Positions 8,862 through 16,337 of a stretch of DNA of 28,732 nt are shown one piece after another. The first letter of the stretch is position 1; every line of letters starts with the position of its first letter. The position numbers were made by a program, and so were the translations under genes. The notes beneath the pieces are model-generated. The model made no database searches. It was not told where the DNA came from and saw only the letters and a list, made by a program, of their open reading frames with translations. Source of the stretch: CAVPRW01 sp046727435 [NCBI: bacterium] (GTDB lineage: Bacteria; Tectomicrobia; Entotheonellia; J063); NCBI GenBank assembly GCA_046727435.1, contig JBKPCR010000387.1, positions 1 to 28,732 of the forward strand, written 5' to 3'.

Positions 8862-9837
8862 GCCCCATGAAGTCGTATCACGGCTTCCCTTCTGTGGACC
8901 TACAAGCGGTCTGGCAGAGCCCGCTGCCGCGGTTACTGGCCTTCGATATAGGGGCATTCAGTTCTTAGGTGCCAGGTATTTCACTCTCCCCCTTGAGGGG
9001 AGAGGGTGCGGGTGATGGGGCAGCTTGGCATAGTGTATGATCCTCATCCCAACCCTCTTCCTAGCCAGGGAGAGGGAATAACAGCGATAACTGAATGACG
9101 CGGCAGTGATGAACGCTTGGCGAAGCGTCTGGCCGTGCCATGGCGACCTCCCATCCCGCAGATGCGAGGTGAACACTTAGCAGTACGATTTCGGGCAAGA
9201 AGTGGGGATGCACGGGAAGCGCCATCACTCTGCTGTGTAAAGCTAACCATCGGTGCTCACGAATGCACAGTAGCAAAAGTATGAGGGGGGTCAGTCGATT
9301 AGCTCGATTTCCCCCATGCGATGACTTCCCGACTGGGTTATCTTGCACAGCGATCGGGCCGGAATGGGCCCGCAGGGATCCCGTTATGACCCTGATCAGG
9401 CCCGCACCGAGGAGTGCGAACCGAAGTGACATATGGCCTGTCATCGGGAATACGAGTACCCTATCGTGGCTACCAGCACCCATCGGGGGCATGCTATCGT
9501 AGAGCCCTGTTGTGTGGTCGATAAGCGAAAGCTCGTGCTCACATTGAGGCCTAGGCGATTGTGTCCATGGTGGCATGTTTTTTGTTTGAGCACAGCAAAA
9601 ATCAAGTGAGAAAATGCTTCGGTCCGGGCCGAGCACTGCACAGCTGCCCTTGGGCAGTAGTGTGTACTCCACACATACCTCCATGAGGGAGTAACTACCA
9701 TGCCTCCATGAGCCTGCGAATACGCCCATCGGTCCAGCTGCAATTGGTCCACACCGTTCCATGCTATACATCTCTACTGTCACTGACGTGATCGCCAACA
9801 GGGGATTCGTGCTGCTCTGGGAGAGGAGGATCGAACG
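8862..9837. other. Long intergenic region, no convincing gene
   Basis: Nearly 1 kb holding a hairpin repeat (8984-9076) and otherwise nothing I can identify. A long minus-strand frame (9855 to 9061, 264 codons) is open but has biased, low-complexity composition and no recognisable domain, and it overlaps the haloperoxidase start. The haloperoxidase promoter must lie in the last part but no convincing box pair is visible. Confidence 0.4.
8984..9076. repeat. GC-rich inverted-repeat element with nested hairpins
   Basis: A perfect 8-bp hairpin (CTCTCCCC 8984-8991, GGGGAGAG 8997-9004) is followed by GGTGCGGGTGATGGGG, whose imperfect complement CCTCATCCCAACCCTC lies at 9042-9057. That complement is in turn followed by a second hairpin (CTCTTCC...GGGAGAG, 9055-9075). 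The whole folds as a cruciform or a hairpin pair. Similar short intergenic palindromes with this CCC-TCTCCC/GGGAGAGGG wording are dispersed in many environmental GC-rich genomes. Copy number here cannot be judged; only one copy is in the window. Confidence 0.65.
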
Positions 9838-11172
9838 ATGGTGCACGACCGTCAAGTGTTCGGCAGCATAGTCCTAATCGGATTCCTGGCGTTTAGCCTG
9901 ATGGGGGTTGCCGACGTTGCCCCAGCCGCCGCCAATGAGGTACTCAAGTGGAATGAGACCGCGGTGAAGGCCGCCACGGCGGGCGGACAGGATGGCATAG
10001 TGACCACGCGCACGCTGGCCATGGTACATGGGGCGATTCATGACTCCCTGAACGCCATTAATCGACGCTATGCCGCCTACTATTTCGAGGCACCCGCGGA
10101 GGTTGGCGCCGCGCCCGAGGCCGCCGTGGCCGCCGCTGCACACACTGTGTTGGTCGGTGTGCTGCCAAGCTTCGGGACACCAGCTCAGAAGATTGCCGCA
10201 CTGGCCATCGCCGAGGACGCCTATATGGCGTGGCTGAGCAGCGTCCCCGATGCCGCTGCGAAGACCAAGGGTGTATCTGTAGGTCGTGCATCCGGCGCGG
10301 CCATGCTCACACTCCGCAAGGACGACGGTGCCACTCGCGATGCGTCATATACGCCGGGAACCGGGCCTGGAAAATGGCGACCGCATCCGAACCCCGACCC
10401 GCCGAATCCGCCCATTGCCAATCAGGAGCTGGCTCGTGGTTACGCCTCCTCGCTCCGCCCCGGCTGGGGCAGTGTCACCCCTTTCACGCTGCTCTCCTCT
10501 TCGCAATTCTGGCTCCCGGGTCCTCCAGCGCTGACAAGCGAGGCCTACGCTCGCGACTACGAAAAGGTCAAGAGCCTTGGCGGGCAGGTGAGTACGGCGC
10601 GCACGGCAGAACAAACGGAAATCGCGCGCTTCTGGTTCGAGGGTCCTCCGGCATTCAATCGCATCGCCCGTGTTGTGGCCGAGGGGCGTGGGCTCGATGC
10701 TTGGGACAGCGCCCGGCTCCTGGCCCTCATGAACATGGCAATGGCGGATGCCTACATCGCAGGCTTCAAGATCCGCTACGTATATGATCTCTGGCGCCCG
10801 GTCACGGCCATCCGCGAGGGCGACGCCGACGGCAACGACGCTACCGTTGGCGACCCAAATTGGAACAGCCTCCAGAACACCCCAGCAGTCTCCGACTACC
10901 CCTCGACCCAGAGCACATTCAGCGGGGCAGCAGCAGCGACTATGGCGGGCGTCTTAGGCACTGACCAAGTGGCCTTCTCGGTCACGAGCGGGCCACCCTT
11001 CGCAGACATCAAACGCTCGTTTAGCAGTTTAGCGCAAGCGGCGCGGGAAAGCGCCGACTCTCGGGTCTACGCCGGCATCCACTTCCCCACGGCCTGCGAG
11101 GACGGGCTCGTCCTGGGGCGCAAGATCGGCGAACGGACGGTGGCCCTCTACCTCCAACCGGTGAAGAAGTAA
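9838..11172 (+). CDS. Vanadium-dependent haloperoxidase-like (PAP2 superfamily) secreted protein
   Basis: A 444-residue protein with a signal peptide (about 1-32, ending in APAAANE), then the all-helical vanadium chloroperoxidase/acid phosphatase fold. The vanadate/phosphate pocket is visible: K311 and R320 in FKIRYVYDLWRPVTAIR, the P-loop block DYPSTQSTFSGAAAA (354-366), and RVYAGIH with R409 and H415. R409 and H415 are six apart, as in the fungal enzyme where the His binds vanadium. The residue equivalent to the acid-base His in PSGH/PSTH is Gln358 (codon CAG at 10909-10911), so halide oxidation or phosphatase activity may be altered or lost. AGGAGG precedes the ATG. A GC-rich hairpin without T-run (11183-11223) follows the stop. 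Activity and substrate are not deducible. Confidence 0.9.
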   Translation: MVHDRQVFGSIVLIGFLAFSLMGVADVAPAAANEVLKWNETAVKAATAGGQDGIVTTRTLAMVHGAIHDSLNAINRRYAAYYFEAPAEVGAAPEAAVAAAAHTVLVGVLPSFGTPAQKIAALAIAEDAYMAWLSSVPDAAAKTKGVSVGRASGAAMLTLRKDDGATRDASYTPGTGPGKWRPHPNPDPPNPPIANQELARGYASSLRPGWGSVTPFTLLSSSQFWLPGPPALTSEAYARDYEKVKSLGGQVSTARTAEQTEIARFWFEGPPAFNRIARVVAEGRGLDAWDSARLLALMNMAMADAYIAGFKIRYVYDLWRPVTAIREGDADGNDATVGDPNWNSLQNTPAVSDYPSTQSTFSGAAAATMAGVLGTDQVAFSVTSGPPFADIKRSFSSLAQAARESADSRVYAGIHFPTACEDGLVLGRKIGERTVALYLQPVKK

Positions 11173-11270
11173 CCGCAGACCTCCCGCCGCGCCCCTCGCC
11201 CGTTGGTGGTGGGCTACGGCGGGATTCGCCTGTCCGGTTGCCTCCACAGTCTGTCACCGGAGAAGAGCGC

Positions 11271-12160
11271 ATGCCTCAAGACACCATCCCGACATCAATC
11301 TTCGATAACAGGGCTCGATACACGCTCGAGTGGAAACTCCATTGGCTATTTCGCCAGGCGCTGTGTTGTGACTTTATCGGCCATGGCGCCTTTGGTGTAC
11401 TCACGAAGCAAGCCTGGGTGGTCTATTTCGGCATTTTCGGCATCCCGGAGAGTTGGGCCTGGAAGCTCATGCCTGTGGTGGGATGCGTGGATATCATCTT
11501 GGGAACGCTAGCGCTGGTGGTGCCGACACGGGCAGGGCTCCTGTATATGGGATGTTGGGGGTTCTTCGCCACCTCGCTGCGGCCTCTCGCGGGCGAAGGC
11601 TGGTGGGAGTTTCTAGAACGCTCCTACAATTTCGGCGTGCCCCTCCTAATGCTTTGGGTGCATAGCGTTGGCACCCACAGCCTCTCCTGGTACGCCGTCA
11701 TAACTGAAGTGCCGCGCTTCACCGTTGCCCGAGCGCAAACCGCGCAGCTGGTCCTACGTGGCATCATGGCCAGCATGCTCATTGGCCATGGGGGTTTTGG
11801 ACTCATCATGGCCAAACAGAATTTGCTGCAGCTTTAGGAGGCTTCAAGCTTGGGAGGCATCGGCGTGCCGTCACCTACCGTGAGAGCGGCAATTGGCGGT
11901 TTCGAGATGATCCTGGGGGCCTTGTGTCTGGAGGTGCAGGTGGCGGCATTCTTCGTGTTCGCCTGCGTGTGGAAGCTTGGAAGTGAATTTTTGTACGTCC
12001 CGCGCGGGCCTATGGCGCCTGGTGGGAGGTAATCGAGCGCGGCAGCGGCTATGCTGCACCCCTGTTATGGATTGGCTTTCAGCGGGTGCTCAGGGTACAC
12101 GGAGTGGCCGCGCACCGGCTAATTCCCCGTCGTTGGCGACGTTTACTTGGTGAAGGGTAG
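11271..12160 (+). pseudogene. Two-repeat multi-pass membrane protein, broken by a stop and a frameshift
   Basis: The first frame (11271-11837, 188 codons, GGAGAAG before the ATG) is a polytopic protein with CDFIGHGAFGVLTKQAWVVY, LMPVVGCVDIILGTLALV and LAGEGWWEFLERSYNFGVPL, ending IGHGGFGLIMAKQNLLQL and TAG (11835-11837). The same frame reopens immediately with VRAAIGGFEMILGALCLEVQ and WKLGSEFLYVPRG. After a shift near 12000-12010 it gives YGAWWEVIERGSGYAAPLLW, a second copy of the repeat seen in the first half (GFG-----, D/E--LG-L-L, WWE--ER---G-PLL). So the gene encoded an internally duplicated protein of about 290 residues, DoxX-like in feel but not assigned. Translation of the first half alone remains possible. 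Confidence 0.7.
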
Positions 12161-12517
12161 CATCGTGTACGTGCACGCCTGCTCTTGGTAAAATTTTCGA
12201 CCGATCCGACTATGGCGGCGATCTGTATACGGCCAACGTTTTGGGGTGCAGGTGAATAGCCTCAGGCCCCCGCCATAGGCGCTCGTCGGGCTGATCGAGC
12301 TAGAACGGTCCGAAGACAAGGCACGACTGCTCCTCCATGGATTTCCCTTCCATCAGGATCCTGATGTTAAAAATCAGCCCTATGCTACAGAATTTTTGGA
12401 CTTTTTTCCGAATTTCTTCACAATTTCTTTAGGACTGTGGCCTGTGCATGACACTATGCTTCAGCCGCAGAGTCAGAGTCGCCCCTATGCATCCCGTGGC
12501 CATCCCAGGAGCCTCCC
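12161..12517. other. Intergenic region, no gene recognised
   Basis: About 360 nt with no coding signal I trust. It contains a 16-bp perfect palindrome (12351-12366) followed by an AT-rich tract (about 12367-12432), which together look more like a regulatory region than a decayed gene. Confidence 0.4.
12351..12366. promoter_or_regulatory. Perfect 16-bp palindrome, possible operator
   Basis: CATCAGGATCCTGATG is its own reverse complement. It lies at the border of an AT-rich stretch about 150 nt upstream of a small open reading frame and 385 nt upstream of the alpha/beta hydrolase. Dimeric repressors bind sites of this kind, but no regulator gene is adjacent, so the role is a guess. Confidence 0.3.
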
Positions 12518-12673
12518 ATGGTGCCTCCCGTAGATCATCCGACCCAGTTGTCGGTCCGCCGGGCCAAGGATGACATTGTGATCCGCAGCAAAAAAGTGCA
12601 GTCTATCCTCGATCCACAGATCAAGAGGTGTCTCCCAGCCTTGGCTCAGGAGCTTCGAAGCGAAGGGCTTTAG
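12518..12673 (+). CDS. Small hypothetical protein (51 aa)
   Basis: An ATG with AGGAG six nt upstream opens a 51-codon frame beginning MVPPVDHPTQLSVRRAKDD and ending in a predicted amphipathic helix (LPALAQELRSEGL). I do not recognise a family. The good ribosome binding site is the main argument that it is expressed; the charged Arg/Lys-rich middle is compatible with a small nucleic-acid-binding or antitoxin-like protein, but nothing proves it. It precedes the alpha/beta hydrolase by 78 nt in the same direction. Confidence 0.35.
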   Translation: MVPPVDHPTQLSVRRAKDDIVIRSKKVQSILDPQIKRCLPALAQELRSEGL

Positions 12674-12751
12674 TAAGAAAAGGGGCGCTGGCGGCAGCTT
12701 TGCAGTGCTGACGTTCGGCACGTTGACACGAGCGAAGAATGAGAAAGGAGC

Positions 12752-13405
12752 ATGGCGACGATTGTCCATAAGGGAATCAAGCTCGCCTACGACGACCAGG
12801 GCGTGGGCAAGCCAGCCTTCGTGTTCGTTCATGGTTGGAGGTCCGGTCGATCGTTCTTTGCCCCGCAGGCCCAATACTTCGCCCGGCGGCACCGGGTTGT
12901 GTATGTTGACCTGCGCGGGCATGGGGAGAGCGACAAACCCCAGGGGCTGTATCCGATTATGACCCACGCGGAGGATATCGTGTCGGTCATTGAGCAACTG
13001 GGTCTCGGTAAGGCTGTGGCTGTCGGTCACAGCATGGGGGGCCTCGCGGTCTTGCAGCTGGCTGCTGCCTATCCCGACCACGTAGCGGCCATCGCCATGG
13101 TCGAGCCGGCCCCGCTCGTCCGTCCGCCCGAACTTCGAGCGGGTTGCGAGGCGATGGTGGCAGCCATTGAGACTGGCGACCAGGAGCCCCGGCGGCGATT
13201 CATCGAGAACATGTTCCTGCCCACCTCTGACCGGCGGCTGGTGGACGACGTACTGGCGGTGATGATGGCCGCGCCGAGTCACGTGCCCGCCAGCGCCATG
13301 CGGGAGAGCCTCGCGTTCAACGGTCCCGCTGTCGCGGCGCAGTGCTATGAGGGAACCCCATACGAGCACTTGATGTACCGGTCAAGGAAGGGCTCAAGTG
13401 AGTAG
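12752..13405 (+). pseudogene. Alpha/beta hydrolase lacking its C-terminal catalytic part
   Basis: The first 195 residues are a normal alpha/beta hydrolase fold: FVHGWR oxyanion region (25-30), VVYVDLRGHGESDKP, and the nucleophile elbow VGHSMGG with Ser94, followed by a lid region ending LAFNGPAVAAQC. In relatives the next segment (usually KVPVL-I followed by the acid, then GAGHF-H with the catalytic His) completes the enzyme at 260-270 residues. Here the frame continues instead with YEGTPYEHLMYRSRKGSSE and stops at 217. No continuation is apparent in the next 170 nt. The catalytic acid and His are therefore missing and the product is probably inactive. AAGGAG lies unusually close to the ATG (about 1 nt). 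Confidence 0.75.
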
Positions 13406-13580
13406 GTGACCGCACAGGTGTTGCCGATCGACTTGCGATGCAGCAGAGTTGTGCTGGCGAGGTGTGATTGGGCATGGTGATGAGCTGTCGCCGCGGCTTC
13501 GCATGACGCGGGGGCTCCTTTTCGACTGCCGAAATGGAAGTGTTCGGTAGAGGCTAACAATAACTAGCGGAGAGCAGACG

Positions 13581-14747
13581 ATGAATTACTTTCCCCTGAC
13601 CAGAACTCAGCAAGAGTGGCAGGAACGCACCGCTGACCTCGCGGTGCACAAGATCGGGCCGCATGCCGCCGACTGCGACCGTCAGGCCCAGTATCCACAA
13701 GCGTCTCTGGAAGCTTTGCGGGAGGCAGGCCTTTGGGCGCTTCGTACCCCGGCAGCATACGGTGGCCTCGGCGCAGACTTGCTGACCACCTGTCTGGTTG
13801 TCGAAGAGATCGCCAAAAAATGCCCCTCGACGGCAATGTGTTATAAGATGCATCTTGAAGCCTCAGAGGTGGTCAACCGCATCCCGACGCCATACCAGCT
13901 GGAGCGCTTCGTCAAGCCGCTGGCCCGCGGTGAGATGTTCGCCACAGTGGCTGGCGGAGAGAGCGCTGGCCTCACCGGCACGGACTGGCGCCCCACGGCG
14001 ATGGACGTCTCGACGTTCAAGCGTGTCGACGGCGGTTTTCATATTGACAACGTGCGCAAGTCCTACGTCACCTCCGCCGGTTACGCCACCCACTATCTGA
14101 TGTTCTGCCGTCTCGATGGGCGTCCCACGGAGGGCCCGCCGGACTTCCTCTTGGTAGAGCGCGACTACATCGCCTGGCAGGTCGTCGGCGAGTGGAACGG
14201 GCTGGGTTTGCGCGGCAACAGCAGCAGCCCAATGCTCTTCAATGGCGTGGTCCCCGAAGAGCACCGGCTGGGCATCGGACATGACGACGAGCCCATCATG
14301 CCAAAGTACCTGATGCCACTGCTGATCCTCACGTACGGTGCCGCCTATCTGGGGATCGCCTCGGGGGCATACGACCTCGCCTGCGAGGAAGGGGATAAAC
14401 GCTTTCCGAGTGGGGCGCGACGGCTGGACAGCCCGATCAATCAGCGCCGTATCGCGGAGATGAGCGCGCAGATCGAAGCCGCCCGGACGTTGTTACACAC
14501 CGCCGCCTCGATCGCAGATGCGGGCCGGGCGCCGTCGCTCCTGCCATACATTCAGGCGAAGGTGGTGTGTGCCGAAGCCGCCGTGCGCGTCACGCAAGAC
14601 CTGATGACGATGTTCGGCGGCACCGCCTTCGCCGCGCGCCTGCCGTTTGAGCGCTACTTCCGTGACGCGCGTGCCGGCCTCGTCATGGGGATGGCCAATG
14701 ACCAGGCGTACGAAATGATCGCAACCATCCTGTTTCCCAAGCCGTAG
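13581..14747 (+). CDS. Acyl-CoA dehydrogenase family protein
   Basis: FAD-dependent dehydrogenase of 388 residues, normal for the family, oxidising an acyl-CoA (or acyl-thioester) at the alpha-beta position and passing electrons to an electron-transfer flavoprotein. Visible blocks are ALRTPAAYGGLGADLLTTCL (N-terminal helical domain), TVAGGESAGLTGTDW (flavin-binding loop of the middle domain), VRKSYVTSAGYATHYLMFCR, the beta-barrel block WNGLGLRGNSSSPM, and the C-terminal MTMFGGTAFAARLPFERYFRDARAGLVMG. The start follows a GGAG sequence. The catalytic Glu cannot be placed confidently by eye, and some relatives are nitroalkane- or sulfur-compound oxidising homologues, so substrate is unknown. It is intact, unlike its flanking genes. 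Confidence 0.92.
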   Translation: MNYFPLTRTQQEWQERTADLAVHKIGPHAADCDRQAQYPQASLEALREAGLWALRTPAAYGGLGADLLTTCLVVEEIAKKCPSTAMCYKMHLEASEVVNRIPTPYQLERFVKPLARGEMFATVAGGESAGLTGTDWRPTAMDVSTFKRVDGGFHIDNVRKSYVTSAGYATHYLMFCRLDGRPTEGPPDFLLVERDYIAWQVVGEWNGLGLRGNSSSPMLFNGVVPEEHRLGIGHDDEPIMPKYLMPLLILTYGAAYLGIASGAYDLACEEGDKRFPSGARRLDSPINQRRIAEMSAQIEAARTLLHTAASIADAGRAPSLLPYIQAKVVCAEAAVRVTQDLMTMFGGTAFAARLPFERYFRDARAGLVMGMANDQAYEMIATILFPKP

Positions 14748-14834
14748 TCGATGGAAATTGGGTCGTGTCATGCGGCCAAGAAGTGGAGAAGTATCTGGGG
14801 CAAACTGTGAGCAAGCCGTTGCATCCCACTGGAC

Positions 14835-15034
14835 CATGACAAACCTGGAGGACCTGATCCTCGTCGCTATCATGCTGTCGCAGCGTTTGGGCCTCAGCCA
14901 TCGCCCGGTCCTCCAGCAAGGCAATGCTGTGGCCATGCCCTTTGCGGACGCCAGCTTTGATTTCGTCCGGAGGGAGCACGCCCCGATGAACATCGCCGAC
15001 AAAGCGCGGTTCTATGGCGAAATTCGAGGGATAT
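14835..15034 (+). pseudogene. SAM-dependent methyltransferase core fragment
   Basis: The frame reads LILVAIMLSQRLGLSHRPVL, then QQGNAVAMPFADASFDFV and APMNIADKARFYGEIRG. This is the motif II to motif III stretch of UbiE/Methyltransf_11-type class I methyltransferases (GDA--LPF-D-SFD-V followed by the helix with K---E--R). The glycine-rich SAM-binding motif I upstream and the C-terminal strand pair are both gone. The right breakpoint falls at about 15030, just before the metallopeptidase gene, whose longest ATG frame actually starts inside this fragment. Confidence 0.75.
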
Positions 15035-15037
15035 CCA

Positions 15038-15769
15038 GTGAGGACCGTTCTCCGAAAATGGCTCCTTCATTCTTTTTGGCTTATCCCTAGTATATCTGTG
15101 TTTGTGGCCCAGTGCGCGACCGTGTTATCGGGGAGGTTCGGTTGTGAAGGGGTCCAGATCCGTTCTGACGAGCTGACGATTCGCGAAGCTGAGGAGTATT
15201 GCCGTTATGCAATCGGTGAGCGCAAGAAGGTGGAAAGATTTTGGGGGGCCACTTGGAACGAACCTATCCGGCTTCACGTCAGTAGCGTGTACCGAATTAG
15301 CAGAGCCCTTGTGCCCGGCCGTTTCGGAAACAGAGGCTTTATAGAGATGCCCTTGCAAGGAGTACGAGACAACACTGGGGCCTTGTTGCATGAAATCGTC
15401 CACATCTACGCGCCAAACGGGAACCGTTTCCTTGCCGAGGGACTGGCGGTGTACCTGCACGCGGCACTGGCGGCAAATCCGGCCTTTCCCAACTTTGGAG
15501 CGGATTTGAGGCATCTGGCCTTCCGCCACCTGTCGGGACAAGAATCTCTGAAGGCATTGAACAGCGTACAGACGCCTCGACCGCTAGGCACGATCATGAA
15601 CGAAAAGACTGCCTATATTCTGGCCGGTTCCTTCGTCGGTTTCTTACTCGAAAGATTTGGCTTGCCCATATTCCGGAGTTTATACGACAACGGAAATTAT
15701 GAAGATGTATATGGGCAGTCTCTACAGACTTTGGAGCAAGCATGGCGCACAGAACTCCAGACGAAATAG
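15038..15769 (+). CDS. Secreted or lipoprotein-like HExxH metallopeptidase domain protein
   Basis: Predicted zinc peptidase of about 243 residues. The motif LLHEIVHIYAPNGNRFLAEGLAVYL contains H118-E-x-x-H122 with E134 as third zinc ligand, the gluzincin (peptidase MA-like) pattern. The N-terminus is basic then hydrophobic (WLLHSFWLIPSISVFVAQCA), so export or a lipid anchor at the Cys is likely. The ATG at 15014 lies inside the upstream methyltransferase remnant, so the GTG at 15038, seven nt after a GAGGG, is preferred. Base composition is more AT-rich and codon use differs from the acyl-CoA dehydrogenase upstream, hinting at separate acquisition. Substrate unknown. Confidence 0.75.
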   Translation: MRTVLRKWLLHSFWLIPSISVFVAQCATVLSGRFGCEGVQIRSDELTIREAEEYCRYAIGERKKVERFWGATWNEPIRLHVSSVYRISRALVPGRFGNRGFIEMPLQGVRDNTGALLHEIVHIYAPNGNRFLAEGLAVYLHAALAANPAFPNFGADLRHLAFRHLSGQESLKALNSVQTPRPLGTIMNEKTAYILAGSFVGFLLERFGLPIFRSLYDNGNYEDVYGQSLQTLEQAWRTELQTK

Positions 15770-15918
15770 CCTGTTGACGCCAGGGCGCTGATATGGAGGG
15801 GGCCCGCGTAGGCGCGATGCACCGCAAAATCAGGCATTGCGCGGGTGCGGCCCGGATAGTTTGTACTGTGCACAAGTGATGAGACCGAAGAAGAACTCGT
15901 TTATTAGGGGGACGACCA

Positions 15919-16113
15919 TTGAAGATAAATGTGGACACAACACTTCTAGAAGCGGCTCGACAAATTGCCCCAGTGCTCCGCGCCCACAACGACGAGGCCG
16001 AGCGTGAACGTCGAGTCTCTAAACCGGTCTTGGCGGTGCTGCGCTCGGCTCGCGCGCTGCTCTGTGACACCCTTGGCGAGGCGTGGGAGAGAACCCTCAC
16101 TGGCCTACGTTGA
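15919..16113 (+). pseudogene. N-terminal fragment of an acyl-CoA dehydrogenase-like gene
   Basis: The frame LLEAARQIAPVLRAHNDEAERERRVSKPVLAVLR matches the start of acyl-CoA dehydrogenase-like flavoproteins (often hydroxylase or desulfurisation-type relatives, pattern A--L-P---E-A-E-ER-R-S-PV---L). A TTG start with GGGGGACG upstream is possible. After residue about 45 the expected TP-SLGG block is only faintly visible in another frame (VTPLARRGREPS), suggesting a frameshift. The frame stops at 16113 and nothing of the remaining 300 residues is present. Not closely similar to the intact copy at 13581. Confidence 0.55.
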
Positions 16114-16237
16114 TTGATGCGTTCCGAGGCCTCGGGCTCACATTTTGGCCACGCAGCCTGCACTCACCGGGTGTGGGCCCACATTCGTATCAACGAACCG
16201 AGGGCGTGGTGTACCGACCTGTGGTATACAATTCTCG

Positions 16238-16266
16238 TTGACACACCCGCCAAACCCTATTAGACT
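16238..16266 (+). promoter_or_regulatory. Sigma70-type promoter of glgP
   Basis: A perfect TTGACA -35 box (16238-16243) and a TAGACT -10 box (16261-16266) with the ideal 17-nt spacer lie 72 nt upstream of the phosphorylase start. This is the strongest promoter-like match I found in the window. Confidence 0.65.
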
Positions 16267-16337
16267 CGCGCTGGCTTATCCAGCCGTGTAGTGGAGATCA
16301 GCTGTTCCTAACGCTGCCCGTGGTAAGGAGCCCGGCG

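Noticed and set aside
9061-9855. Minus-strand open frame of 264 codons upstream of the haloperoxidase
   Set aside because: No recognisable domain, no good ribosome binding site, overlaps the haloperoxidase start and runs through the hairpin repeat. Openness is probably chance.
11183-11223. GC-rich inverted repeat after the haloperoxidase (CCCGCCG...CGGCGGG) as terminator
   Set aside because: Long loop and no T-run; kept only as a remark in the gene entry.
12485-13369. Long minus-strand open frame (294 codons) opposite the alpha/beta hydrolase
   Set aside because: It is the antisense of a clearly recognisable hydrolase domain, has His/Arg-rich composition typical of shadow frames, and no domain.
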